A stretch of DNA of 48,596 nucleotides from Mycobacterium sp. (GTDB lineage: Bacteria; Actinomycetota; Actinomycetes; Mycobacteriales; Mycobacteriaceae), in contig JAGQTU010000001.1 in NCBI GenBank assembly GCA_020438865.1, positions 1 to 48,596 of the forward strand, read 5' to 3'. Of the stretch, positions 8,839 through 18,128 are shown piece after piece. Position 1 is the stretch's first letter; each line of letters opens with the position of its first letter. A program made the position numbers and the translations under genes. The notes beneath the pieces are model-generated. The model made no database searches. It worked only from the letters and a program-made list of their open reading frames with translations, and was not told the origin of the DNA.

Positions 8839-9408
8839 GTGACCGCTCTCGCCCTCCTCCAGCGCGCCGATCGCCGCCTCATCGGCCTGACCGGCGGTCT
8901 CGACACCGCCGACCTGGACCGCCCCAGCCCGTGCGCGGGATGGAACGTCCGGTCCCTGCTCAGCCACACCGTCGCCTCGATCGACGCCTTCGCCGCCGCC
9001 ATCGATGGGCAGGGCGGGCCCACCGAGGAGGAACTCTTCAGCGGCGCCGACATCCTCGGCACTGCCCCGCTCGCGGTCACCGAGCGTTCGATCGCACGGT
9101 CGCATCGGGCGTGGTCGACGATCACCGACTGGCAGTCGCCGGTCGCGACCGTCCTCGGCGAGATGCCCGCCGAACAGGCCATCGGGATCATCACCTACTC
9201 CACGCTGGTGCACAGCTGGGATCTCGCGGTCGCCCTCGACCGGCCTGTCGAGTTCGACGATGACGAGGCCGGGCTGGCGGAAGCCGTCGGTGCACAACTC
9301 GTCCCCGCCCTGCGCCCGCAGAACCTCTTCGGCCCGGCCGTCGAGGCGGGTGTGACGGCTACCCCGACTCAACGAGTCGTCGCCTTCGCGGGTCGGCATC
9401 CGCTATGA
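8839..9408 (+). CDS. TIGR03086-type DinB/mycothiol maleylpyruvate isomerase-fold protein
   Basis: A 189-aa four-helix DinB-like protein. PCAGWNVRSLLSHTVA is the conserved helix carrying the first metal-ligand His, and the YSTLVHSWDLAVAL segment carries the later His and Asp typical of the family. Proteins of this group bind a divalent metal and are often mycothiol-linked transferases or isomerases; the reaction here is unknown. The GTG start is preceded by AGGAAG with a short spacer. The stop overlaps the next gene as ATGA, so it is coupled to the PNPOx-like protein. Confidence 0.8.
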   Translation: MTALALLQRADRRLIGLTGGLDTADLDRPSPCAGWNVRSLLSHTVASIDAFAAAIDGQGGPTEEELFSGADILGTAPLAVTERSIARSHRAWSTITDWQSPVATVLGEMPAEQAIGIITYSTLVHSWDLAVALDRPVEFDDDEAGLAEAVGAQLVPALRPQNLFGPAVEAGVTATPTQRVVAFAGRHPL

Positions 9409-10289
9409 TGAGGGTCGAAAACCGGCTCGCCGCTGTGGGATTCCACAGCGGCGAGCTCGCCGTTCAGGAGCAGGCCGGTGTGAGCGGTCAGGCTGGACGG
9501 CTTTCGGCGATGGTGGGGCGCGGCCAACTCCGCTCGGGGACAGCGGATTTCCTGGGCAGTGCTCGGCTGGCGGTCCTGACCGCCCATGACCCCGACGGCA
9601 CGGTGTGGAGTTCGCCGCTCTTCGGAGAACCGGGTTTCCTCTCGGCCGTCGACTCGGGCACGCTGCACATCGACGGCAGCCTTCCCGAAGCGGACCCGCT
9701 GAGTGACATGCCCGGCGGTCAGCTTGCCGGCGTGATCGTCATCGACTTCGCCACCCGGCGTCGCTGGCGCATCAACGGCGTGGTGACCACCAGCCCCGAC
9801 GGGGGAACCGATCTCGAGGTCGACCAGTCGTACGGCAACTGCCCGAAGTACATCACGATACGGACGATCGACACACCGACCGGCTCGCTTGGGCCGCAAC
9901 GGGATCCGGTCTTCGCCGGAGACAGCCTGCGCGCCGAGGACCGTCGCCTGATCCAACGCGCCGACACGTTCTTCCTGGGCACGACGCACCCGACGTCGGG
10001 GGCCGACACCTCCCACCGGGGTGGCCCGGCAGGTTTCGTGACCGCCGTGCACGACCGGCTGTGGTTCCCCGACTATGCCGGCAACAACCTGTTCAACAGC
10101 CTCGGCAACATCGCCGTCGACCCCAGCGCGGCTCTGCTCTTCATCGACTTCGACACGGGGACAACACTTCAGCTGTCCGGCACAGCAGCCCTCACTTGGG
10201 ATGACAGCGCGCCCGCCGACGAGGTTCACACCGGCCGCGGGGTGAGCTTCACGCCCGAGCGTGTGGTGGTGTCCGGAGCGGGGCGGTAG
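9405..10289 (+). CDS. Pyridoxamine 5'-phosphate oxidase-family (split-barrel FMN-binding) protein
   Basis: A 294-aa protein with a PNPOx-like split barrel in two parts: SARLAVLTAHDPDGTVWSSP near the start, and a second unit, RADTFFLGTTHPTSGADTSHRGG followed by GNNLFNSLGNIAVDPSAALL. The latter matches the flavin-nucleotide-binding subgroup of PNPOx-related proteins. The ATG overlaps the preceding stop. It is not the vitamin B6 enzyme pdxH, since the length and motifs differ; a flavin- or F420-dependent reductase role is possible but unproven. Confidence 0.78.
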   Translation: MMRVENRLAAVGFHSGELAVQEQAGVSGQAGRLSAMVGRGQLRSGTADFLGSARLAVLTAHDPDGTVWSSPLFGEPGFLSAVDSGTLHIDGSLPEADPLSDMPGGQLAGVIVIDFATRRRWRINGVVTTSPDGGTDLEVDQSYGNCPKYITIRTIDTPTGSLGPQRDPVFAGDSLRAEDRRLIQRADTFFLGTTHPTSGADTSHRGGPAGFVTAVHDRLWFPDYAGNNLFNSLGNIAVDPSAALLFIDFDTGTTLQLSGTAALTWDDSAPADEVHTGRGVSFTPERVVVSGAGR

Positions 10290-10513
10290 CTTAGCGCTCG
10301 CGCTCGACCGTAAGCGTCTTTCCAACTGCCTTCGGGCCGTTCGATCGCGATGGCTGGTATCTGTCTGACATGTTCATCCAGTTCGCTGTCGCTGATGCGT
10401 CGGACGCGAATCCTAGCCACTAACAGGCACTTCGGGGCCATTCCTGGCCTGCAGTTGGCGTCGTAGAGGCCATAACCGTCGTCAGGGTTGTCGTCGAAAT
10501 TGTCGTCGGATCG
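10290..10513. other. Intergenic region with decaying reading frames
   Basis: No convincing gene is present. A minus-strand frame at 10226-10441 contains a protein-like stretch (ISDSELDEHVRQIP) but has no ribosome-binding site and overlaps the previous gene, so it may be a relic. Between 10475 and 10510 the word TTGTCGTCG recurs. This is the left edge of the accessory patch next to tRNA-Ala. Confidence 0.4.
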
Positions 10514-10750
10514 TCAGGCGGCGGGGTGATCGCCGTGGTCGAGCTTCTCGGCGATCCAGAACTTGATGAGCGACTGGCGAGTGACGCCGAGACGGGTTGC
10601 CTCACGGTCGAGCTCGGCGATCATCCACGCCGGGAAGTCCACATTCACCCGCCGGTGCTCCTCACCGGGGCGCCGCGCCCGAGCGGTATCCAAGGCAGCC
10701 GCCATGTCCTCGCCGGCGTCGAATCGCTCGTCGAATTCCTTAGCCTTCAT
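10514..10750 (-). CDS. brnA: BrnA-type antitoxin (ribbon-helix-helix)
   Basis: A 78-aa protein from the ATG at 10750. The N-terminus MKAKEFDERFDAGEDM is the toxin-binding part, and RRVNVDFPAWMIAELDREA then GVTRQSLIKFWIAEKL is the RHH DNA-binding fold as in BrnA. In the family the antitoxin follows brnT, sequesters the BrnT RNase and represses the operon. Here the upstream brnT is broken by two frameshifts while brnA is intact. The start codon overlaps the relic brnT stop (ATGAAGGCTAA), preserving the original operon layout. Confidence 0.82.
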   Translation of the reverse strand: MKAKEFDERFDAGEDMAAALDTARARRPGEEHRRVNVDFPAWMIAELDREATRLGVTRQSLIKFWIAEKLDHGDHPAA

Positions 10751-10997
10751 AAAGTGCCACCTCACTCTGTCTAGACACGCGCACTGAGATGATCCGGACG
10801 TAATCATCTCGATAAGTCACCACCGCCGACCAAAACCCGGCCGCCGATCTGACCGATCACCATCCACCGTGGCTCATCCGTCGTCCGGGCCGGAACCTCG
10901 ATACGGTGCGCATCACGCCACAACGTCTGCGCCTCGGTGAAGCCGATACCGTGTTTGAGCAGTTTGCCTCGCTCTTGGCGGGATCGAACTCGAACTC
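10740..10997 (-). pseudogene. brnT: brnT toxin pseudogene (two compensating frameshifts)
   Basis: Three frames read in turn give a complete BrnT-like protein: EFEFDPAKSEAN (frame 1), then LLKHGIGFTEAQTLWRDAHR through EPRWMVIGQIGGRV (frame 2), then WSAVVTYRDDYVRIISVRVS ending LYEG (frame 1 again). The first shift is a one-base deletion after the EAN codons (near 10963). The second is an extra T in a T-run near 10836. The net change is zero, so the original stop (10740-10742) still overlaps brnA. No in-frame ATG/GTG/TTG remains between the upstream stop and the first domain residues. The RNase toxin is therefore predicted inactive unless these are sequencing errors. Confidence 0.8.
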
Positions 10998-10998
10998 A

Positions 10999-11019
10999 GG
11001 TATGTATAGAAATCATACC
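10999..11019. promoter_or_regulatory. Inverted repeat GGTATG-N9-CATACC, probable brnTA operator
   Basis: A perfect 6-bp inverted repeat with a 9-bp AT-rich centre sits immediately upstream of the brnT relic. BrnA-family antitoxins autoregulate through inverted repeats at the brnTA promoter, so this is the likely operator. The centre, on the minus strand, contains TATACAT, which could serve as a -10 element. Confidence 0.55.
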
Positions 11020-11111
11020 AAAAATACTCATTTGGTTGGGGCGCCCTCAGACTTCGGTGTGGGGACGCCACATCGCGGAAACACAGCCGGCACCGAGGTC
11101 GAAACTGTCGC

Positions 11112-11205
11112 CAAACTGCCCCAATCGGTCCCCGAAGCAAAAACCCGAAGCCATTGGCTTCGGGTTTTCTCCCTGGAGCTAAACCCCTGACCCCCACACT
11201 GCCAG
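11112..11205. repeat. Left copy of tRNA-Ala 3'-end direct repeat (candidate attachment site)
   Basis: These 94 bp repeat 12684-12787 with only two substitutions and one 10-bp deletion (GGGGACTCGA, part of the T-arm, is missing after position 11182). The copy includes the perfect terminator hairpin (11140-11168) and the tRNA 3' end up to the anticodon-loop letters CTGCCAG. It cannot encode a functional tRNA. This is the arrangement left when an element integrates in a tRNA gene and leaves the displaced 3' end at its far boundary. Confidence 0.75.
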
Positions 11206-11291
11206 GAACGAGCGCTGACCCTGACCAGGCAGGATTGTCGTCGAGCCAGCCGGCCAAGGACAGGCGACGCCGGGGGTTGGACCCGGCAAAC

Positions 11292-11361
11292 CCTTGAAAT
11301 CTTCAGGGGCAATTTCAAGGTTGATGGCTTAACCTTGAAATTACACCGAAGGATTTCAAGG
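11292..11361. promoter_or_regulatory. Twin palindromes CCTTGAAAT-N11-ATTTCAAGG upstream of fic
   Basis: CCTTGAAAT at 11292-11300 faces ATTTCAAGG at 11312-11320. The same pair recurs at 11333-11341 and 11353-11361. Both have exactly 11 bases between arms, and 12 bases separate the two units. The last arm ends 11 bases before the fic ATG and overlaps the only plausible ribosome-binding purines (AAGG). Since Fic carries a C-terminal winged helix, autorepression through these sites is the obvious inference. Confidence 0.65.
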
Positions 11362-11372
11362 TTGGGCATGAG

Positions 11373-12548
11373 ATGGACGTTGACAAGCTTCGCGCGAGCC
11401 CTGTCGGGCAGCTGGTGCCCATTTCGGGTTATGACCCACGTTTCGGCGAAGAGTATGACTGCCTCGCCTACGTACCCGATCCCCTTTCGGGCGATCTCGA
11501 CCTGGGTAGCGGAACGTACGCGACTGTTATCGACGCCGCTGCCGCAATGGCGCGAGCCGACCAGGCAGCGTCCCTGCTTCCCAATCCTGGACTACTGGCT
11601 CGACCGGCGACGCGGCGCGAAGCCGTCAGCACCTCGGCACTGGAAGGCACCTACGCCGCCCTCTCCGACGTCTTCGAAGCGGACTTCCTCGACGCAGACG
11701 AAATGTCCAGCTCCGTCAGCGAGGTTCGCAACTACGTAACGGCCGCCGAACGGGCCTATGAATTGATCGGCCAGGGGCAACCAATCTCCATCAGAATGCT
11801 CGAGGATCTACAGCGCGAACTCTTGCGAGGAACGCCCAGCGATGGCACCCAGGCAGGCAGCGTCAGAACCACACAGGTGTTCATCGGGGTCGGCAATCGA
11901 CGCGTCGCCTCGGCCCGCTTTATCCCTCCACCGCCTGACCATCGCCTACTCGATGGACTGCGCGCGTGGGAGGAGTGGACCCGGGGGCCAAGCACAGTGC
12001 CGACGATCGTCCGAGTGGCCGCCGCGCACTATCAATTCGAGGCATTGCACCCCTTCCACGACGGCAACGGCCGCCTCGGCCGGCTGGTGATGGCGCTGCA
12101 ACTGATGATTGCTGGGGAGTTGCGCTATCCGGTGCTCAACATCTCGCCCTGGCTCGAACAGCACCGCGCCGAATACCAAGACGGGCTGTTGCGCGTCTCC
12201 CAGACCGGCCAGTGGGACCAGTGGGTGTCCTTCATCGCCGCAGCCATCCATGCCGAAGCGCTCGACGTGATCGCACGAGTCGACAGACTCCTCGTACTTC
12301 GCGACAGTTTCCGCCAGGCCCTCCGAGGATCCAAGGGGGTCTCTCTGCGGATAGCCGATGACCTGATCGGCTATCCGATGATCACAGCCACCCTGGCAGC
12401 GTCGCTCTACCGAGTCTCATATCAGGCAGCGAACTCCGCGATTGCCAAGCTGGTCGACAAAGGCATACTCCGGCAACGCACCTCGGGCCGCTACGACCGC
12501 ATCTTTCAGTGCGACAGCGTGTTAGCAGCCTTGGAATACAGCGCCTAG
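11373..12548 (+). CDS. Fic family protein (predicted AMP-transferase) with C-terminal winged helix
   Basis: 391 aa. The catalytic motif HPFHDGNGRLGR (226-237) matches the canonical HxFx(D/E)GNGRxxR of AMPylating Fic proteins, with catalytic His226. An N-terminal inhibitory motif TSALEG (87-92) fits (S/T)xxxE(G/N), placing it in the class with an intramolecular inhibitory helix. The flap region follows GSVRTTQVFIG. Residues about 335-385 form a winged helix (TLAASLYRVSYQAANSAI, LVDKGILRQRT), giving a SoFic-like architecture. It is the only gene between the two tRNA-Ala repeats. The function of such enzymes is modification of a host target with AMP; the target is unknown, and no separate antitoxin gene is visible. 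Confidence 0.9.
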   Translation: MDVDKLRASPVGQLVPISGYDPRFGEEYDCLAYVPDPLSGDLDLGSGTYATVIDAAAAMARADQAASLLPNPGLLARPATRREAVSTSALEGTYAALSDVFEADFLDADEMSSSVSEVRNYVTAAERAYELIGQGQPISIRMLEDLQRELLRGTPSDGTQAGSVRTTQVFIGVGNRRVASARFIPPPPDHRLLDGLRAWEEWTRGPSTVPTIVRVAAAHYQFEALHPFHDGNGRLGRLVMALQLMIAGELRYPVLNISPWLEQHRAEYQDGLLRVSQTGQWDQWVSFIAAAIHAEALDVIARVDRLLVLRDSFRQALRGSKGVSLRIADDLIGYPMITATLAASLYRVSYQAANSAIAKLVDKGILRQRTSGRYDRIFQCDSVLAALEYSA

Positions 12549-12683
12549 ACATGCCCAGCCGACGCTTGCGACCTTTCGCTCTCGATTGTCGGCAGCCTTC
12601 GTTCGCCGTTCCCGAGGCCACCTGCCGACCCGATGCGCACCACACGAGCAGTGTGGGGCACAGAGTCGTCAAACTGTCGTCGT

Positions 12684-12787
12684 CAAACTGCCCCAATCGG
12701 TCCCGGAAGCAAAAACCCGAAGCCATTGGCTTCGGGTTTTCTCCGTGGAGCTAAGGGGACTCGAACCCCTGACCCCCACACTGCCAG
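12684..12787. repeat. Right copy of tRNA-Ala 3'-end direct repeat (candidate attachment site)
   Basis: This 104-bp copy contains the functional tRNA-Ala 3' part from the anticodon loop to the acceptor end, the terminator hairpin, and about 25 bp beyond it to CAAACTGCCCC. Similarity to the left copy starts a little earlier still (GTCGAAACTGTCG / GTCGTCAAACTGTCG). Repeat identity extending well past the tRNA allows either a long att core or a segmental duplication. Confidence 0.75.
12712..12740 (-). terminator. Rho-independent terminator of tRNA-Ala
   Basis: AAAACCCGAAGCC (12712-12724), loop ATT, GGCTTCGGGTTTT (12728-12740): a perfect 13-bp stem. Read on the minus strand it starts 6 bases after the tRNA 3' end and finishes in TTTT. 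An identical hairpin lies at 11140-11168 in the duplicated copy. Confidence 0.85.
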
Positions 12788-12818
12788 TGTGGTGCGCTAC
12801 CAGCTGCGCCATAGCCCC
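12746..12818 (-). tRNA. tRNA-Ala (anticodon GGC)
   Basis: The 73-nt minus-strand sequence folds as a complete cloverleaf. The acceptor GGGGCTA pairs with TAGCTCC (one G-T), the D-arm is GCGC...GCGC, and the anticodon stem CCACA/TGTGG encloses loop CTGGCAG with anticodon GGC. The T-arm is AGGGG-TTCGAGT-CCCCT, and the discriminator is A. CCA is not encoded. The gene is the apparent integration target for the Fic islet downstream of its 3' end. Confidence 0.95.
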
Positions 12819-12832
12819 AGGTGTGCCCATCG

Positions 12833-12861
12833 AAGTTACACCACCGCGAGGCACGCCTCAA
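12833..12861 (-). promoter_or_regulatory. Predicted promoter of tRNA-Ala
   Basis: On the minus strand, TTGAGG (12861-12856) and TAACTT (12838-12833) are separated by exactly 17 bases. The -10 box ends about 15 bases before the mature tRNA 5' end. Further upstream, a 10-bp inverted repeat GAGCGACACC/GGTGTCGCTC (12910-12919, 12948-12957) lies between this promoter and the transporter stop. It may terminate the transporter transcript. Confidence 0.5.
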
Positions 12862-12977
12862 AACCGCTGGCCACCGGCATCCCACGCGGCAGTGCTCCTG
12901 CCCGGCTTCGAGCGACACCCGACGGTCAAGTCCGGCATCGACAAGCAGGTGTCGCTCAGAGGCGGGCACAACGGGTG

Positions 12978-14239
12978 TCAGGGCAACTCTCCGGCCGCCT
13001 CCGGGCCCAGCGGCCGGGCGGGCGTGTGCTCCAGCGGCTCGCTGTCCCGGGTCTCCGGGGCGAACATCCAGCCCACCGCCGCCACCACCAGAATCAGCCC
13101 GCTGAGCCCGAACGCCCACCCGAACGAGACGTGCTGGGCGATCTCCCCGACACCCAACGACCCGACGATCGACCCCAGGTCCGACATCATCTGGAACGTC
13201 GCGACCGCCGTGCCGCCGCGCGCCTTGCTGCCGATGATGTCGGCGACCGCCGCCTGCTGCGGTGAGGTGAAGATACCCGAGGCCGCACCGGCCACCACCG
13301 CGCCGAGCAGGAACAGCGGCACCGAGTTCGCCAGGCCGACCACCGCCGTCGACACCCCCGCCACCGCGAGCCCGATGATCATCAGCGGTCGCCGCCCGGT
13401 CCGGTCCGACAGCCGCCCGGACGGGATCACGGCGAGCACGTTGCCGGCGGCGAAGGTGGCCAGCGCCAGGCCGGCCATCCGCGGCCCGCGATGCAGCGAC
13501 TCGGTGACGAACAGTGGCACCAGCGCGATCCGCAGCCCGAACGCCGACCACCCGGTGGCGAAGTTCGACAGCAGCGCCGCGCGGTAGGCGCGGTGACGCA
13601 GCGCCACACCCACCGTGACGGTCAGCTCGCTCTCCTCGGCGGGTGCGGCCAGCGTCGAGTGCCGCAAGCTGATGAACACCACCGCGGCGGCCACCAACAG
13701 CGCGGCCCCGTAGATCAGGAACGGCGCGTTCAGCCCCAGCCCGGCGGTGAGGCTGCCCAGCACCGGCCCGGCGACCGAGCCGATGAGAAACGCGCTGGAG
13801 AACATGCCGGCGACCTTGCCGCGCGCATCGTGCGGGCTGATCCGGATCATCAGGCCCAGCGCGGAGACGAAGAACATCGTCGAGCCGATGCCACCCAGCG
13901 ACCGGAACAGCAGCAGCTGCCAATAGGTATGGGCGAACGCGCAGGCCGCCGTCGATACCGCCACGATGAGCAGGCCGCTGACATAGATGCGCCGCTCCCC
14001 CAGCCGCTGCACCAGCAGGCCGCTGACCGGTGCGAAGCACAGCCGGGCGAGGGCGAACAGCGTGATCACGAAGGTCGCCGCGCTGATGCTCACGCCGAAG
14101 TGGCGGGCATAGGCCGGCAGCACCGGCGACACCACGCCGTAGCCGAGTGCGATGACGACGTTGGCCGCGATCAGGACCCAGACTTCGCGCGGCAGGCGCG
14201 CGGGCGCCTCCGACGAACAGTCATCCTCCGCGACGGAAC

Positions 14240-14243
<4 letters not shown>
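12978..14243 (-). CDS. MFS transporter (12 transmembrane segments)
   Basis: A 421-aa inner-membrane protein of the major facilitator superfamily. After a short acidic N-terminus come evenly spaced hydrophobic segments. [13 protein letters not shown] and, in the second half, [17 protein letters not shown] are the loop 2-3 and 8-9 signature motifs, and a [11 protein letters not shown] stretch resembles the motif C of drug antiporters. An efflux pump is likely, though the substrate is unknown. The GTG overlaps the phosphoglucomutase stop (GTGA), so it is translated from the pgm transcript. Confidence 0.88.
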
Positions 14244-15874
<1,631 letters not shown>

Positions 15875-15949
15875 GGCGCAATTCTGCCCCGCGGCGGGCG
15901 ATACTTTCTCCTTGTTGCCTGTGATCACCCACGGTTAAGGGGGACGCCG

Positions 15950-16348
15950 TTGTTCGGCCATGACAACCGGGAGTTGGCGGCCGTTTTCGCCGGCGGCGCG
16001 GTGGGGACCGCCGCCCGGGCCGGGCTGGCGAGCGTCCTGGTGTCGGACCCGTCGCGCTGGCCGTGGGCGACGTTCATCGTGAACATCGTGGGGGCGTTTC
16101 TGCTCGGCTACTTCACCACCCGCCTGCTCGAGCGGCTGCCGCTGTCCAGCTACCGGCGCCCGATGCTGGGCACGGGCCTGTGCGGCGGGCTGACGACCTT
16201 CTCCACGATGCAGGTCGAGACGCTGAAGATGATCGAGGCCCACCACTACGGGCTGGCCGCCGGCTACACCGTGGCCAGCATCGCCGCCGGCCTGGTGGCG
16301 GTGTACGCGGCGACGGTGCTGGTGCGCCGGGTCAGGATTCGCGCATGA
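15950..16348 (+). CDS. crcB: Fluoride channel subunit CrcB (Fluc), first copy
   Basis: A 132-aa four-helix membrane protein exporting fluoride. Family motifs are visible: the [12 protein letters not shown]-terminal helix, [14 protein letters not shown], and [15 protein letters not shown] with the conserved TTFST Phe-box. The TTG start at 15950 is the only usable start; AAGGGGG lies about 7 bases upstream, and an in-frame stop (TAA, 15936-15938) lies just before. Actinobacterial Fluc channels are often heterodimers of two genes, and the second follows with an ATGA overlap. Confidence 0.92.
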   Translation: MFGHDNRELAAVFAGGAVGTAARAGLASVLVSDPSRWPWATFIVNIVGAFLLGYFTTRLLERLPLSSYRRPMLGTGLCGGLTTFSTMQVETLKMIEAHHYGLAAGYTVASIAAGLVAVYAATVLVRRVRIRA

Positions 16349-16710
16349 ACGTCGCCGTGTGGGCCGGGGTGTTCCTGATCGGCGGCCTCGGTTCGGTGGC
16401 GCGGTTCATGGTCGACCGGGCCGTCGCGCGCCGCGCCGCGCGCTCGTTCCCGTTCGGCACCCTGACCGTCAACATCAGCGGCGCGGTGCTGCTCGGGTTC
16501 ATCACCGGGCTCACGCTCAGCCACCAGGTGGCACTGCTGGTCGGTACCGCGTTCGTCGGCGCCTACACCACCTTCTCCACCTGGATGCTGGAGACCCAGC
16601 GGCTCACTGAGGAGCGCCAGATCCTGCCCGCGCTGGCCAACCTAGTGGTCAGCGTCGTTCTCGGTGTCGCCGCCGCGGTGGCCGGCCAGTCGATCGCCGG
16701 CCTGCTATGA
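16345..16710 (+). CDS. crcB: Fluoride channel subunit CrcB (Fluc), second copy
   Basis: 121 aa with the same fold: [28 protein letters not shown] (containing the conserved Asn), and [17 protein letters not shown]. It overlaps the first crcB by four bases and the following DUF190 gene by four bases. Two tandem, diverged CrcB subunits assemble as an antiparallel heterodimer in organisms with paired genes. Together with the DUF190 gene it forms a three-gene translationally coupled operon. Confidence 0.92.
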   Translation: MNVAVWAGVFLIGGLGSVARFMVDRAVARRAARSFPFGTLTVNISGAVLLGFITGLTLSHQVALLVGTAFVGAYTTFSTWMLETQRLTEERQILPALANLVVSVVLGVAAAVAGQSIAGLL

Positions 16711-17777
16711 GTGACGCCTACCTCAAGCTGACCGCGTACTTCGGCGAACGTCAGCGCACCGGCAAGCGGTTCGTCGCCGAGGCGATGCTGGACCTATTCG
16801 CCGAGCGTCAGGTCGCCACCAGCGTGATGCTGCGCGGTATCGCCAGTTTCGGGCTGAGCAGGATCGTCCGCAGCGACCAGTCGCTCACGCTCTCCGAGGA
16901 CCCGCCGGTCGCCGTCGCCGCCGTCGACACCGAGGCCGTCATCACCGCCCTGCTGGACGACGCCGTCGCCATGACCACCCAGGGCCTGCTCACCCTGGAG
17001 CGGGCGCGGCTGGTGACCGACCCGGTATCGACCCCGCTGCCCGACGGCGACGCCGTCAAACTCACCGTCTACGTGGGCCGGCGGCACCGGGTCGACGGCG
17101 CACCGGCCTTCTACGCGGTGTGCGACCTGCTGCACCGCCACCACTTCGACGGCGCATCGGCGCTACTCGCGGTGGACGGCACCGCGCACGGCGAACGCCG
17201 GCGCGCGCACTTCTTCGCCCGCAACGTCGACGTGCCGATGATGATCATCGCGGTCGGCAGCACCGCGCAGGTACGCGGCGTGCTGCCCGGGCTGACCGAG
17301 ATGCTGGGCGAGCCGCTGGCCACCGTCGAACGGGTGCAGGTGTGCAAACGCGACGGGGAGCTGCTGGCCCGCCCACCGGTGCTGCCCGCCCTCGACGCCG
17401 ACGGCCGTCAGGTGCGCCAGAAGCTGATGATCTTCACCTCCGAGGCCACCCGCCACGACGGAGCACCGGTCCACCGGGCCCTGGTCCGGCGGCTGCTGGA
17501 GTCCGGCACGGCAAGCGGTGCGACGGTGCTGCGCGGTATCTGGGGCTTCCACGGCGACCATAAACCACACGGGGACAAGCTGATTCAGTTCGGCCGTCAG
17601 GTGCCGGTGATCTCGATCGTCGTCGACACCCCGGACCGCATCGCGCGCAGCTTCGACATCGTCGACCAGGTGACGGGCGGCCACGGGCTGGTGACCTGCG
17701 AGATGGTGCCCGCGCTGCTGGTGCTGGACGGCGGGCGCCGCGAGGGCTCCACCGACCTGGCCGACTACCGCTACTGA
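16707..17777 (+). CDS. DUF190 family protein with three DUF190 units
   Basis: A 356-aa cytoplasmic protein in which the DUF190 ferredoxin-like unit appears three times, at about residues 4-105 (LKLTAYFGERQRTGKRFVAE), 117-220 (VKLTVYVGRRHRVDGAPAFY) and 235-340 (QKLMIFTSEATRHDGAPVHR). Each has the A-x-x-L-RGI-x-G/HG core, though the middle one is more diverged. DUF190 genes commonly sit beside crcB, which suggests a role in fluoride response, but no biochemical function is known to me. The gene is overlapped at its end (7 bp) by the convergent cupin gene. Confidence 0.88.
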   Translation: MSDAYLKLTAYFGERQRTGKRFVAEAMLDLFAERQVATSVMLRGIASFGLSRIVRSDQSLTLSEDPPVAVAAVDTEAVITALLDDAVAMTTQGLLTLERARLVTDPVSTPLPDGDAVKLTVYVGRRHRVDGAPAFYAVCDLLHRHHFDGASALLAVDGTAHGERRRAHFFARNVDVPMMIIAVGSTAQVRGVLPGLTEMLGEPLATVERVQVCKRDGELLARPPVLPALDADGRQVRQKLMIFTSEATRHDGAPVHRALVRRLLESGTASGATVLRGIWGFHGDHKPHGDKLIQFGRQVPVISIVVDTPDRIARSFDIVDQVTGGHGLVTCEMVPALLVLDGGRREGSTDLADYRY

Positions 17778-18115
17778 GCGGGGCGGCTGTCGGCGAGCAC
17801 GGTCAGCAGCACCACGGCGTCCTCGTCGGCGTGCAGACCGTGGCGTTCCTGCGGGATCACCAGCAGATCACCGGCGGACCCGTTCCAGGTCTCGCCGGCG
17901 GTGGTCAACCGCACCCGGCCGCGCAGCACCTGCAGCGTGGTCTCCCCCGCGCTGTTGTGGTCACTGAGATCACGCCCGGCGGCCAGGGCGATCAGCGTCT
18001 GCCGAAGCCGGTGATCGTGTCCGCCGTGCACGGTGTGCGCGGCGCGGCCGCTGTGCGATGAGCGCGCGGCGTCCATTTGCTCATCGGCGAGTTGAGAAAG
18101 CGAGACCGAGTCCAT
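17771..18115 (-). CDS. Cupin-domain protein
   Basis: A 114-aa single-domain beta-barrel. The cupin core runs from LSDHNSAGETTLQVLRGRV to GDLLVIPQERHGLHADED, with candidate metal ligands His (DHNS), Glu (GET) and His (RHGLH). The ATG at 18115 has a strong GGAGGGG 3-4 bases upstream. It lies 13 bp after the small membrane-protein gene on the same strand. Substrate unknown; such small cupins may be sensors or detoxification enzymes. Confidence 0.8.
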   Translation of the reverse strand: MDSVSLSQLADEQMDAARSSHSGRAAHTVHGGHDHRLRQTLIALAAGRDLSDHNSAGETTLQVLRGRVRLTTAGETWNGSAGDLLVIPQERHGLHADEDAVVLLTVLADSRPAQ

Positions 18116-18128
18116 AACCCCTCCAAGC

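Noticed and set aside
10226-10441. Possible 71-aa minus-strand protein
   Set aside because: Part looks protein-like, but it overlaps the PNPOx-type gene by 64 bp and has no ribosome-binding site; kept only as a possible relic.
11112-11205. Second functional tRNA-Ala
   Set aside because: It lacks the 5' half and 10 bp of the T-arm.
15880-15949. Fluoride riboswitch upstream of crcB
   Set aside because: GGGCGATACTTTCTCC has a faint likeness to the motif, but the conserved pseudoknot pieces are not found and the leader is too short to be convincing.
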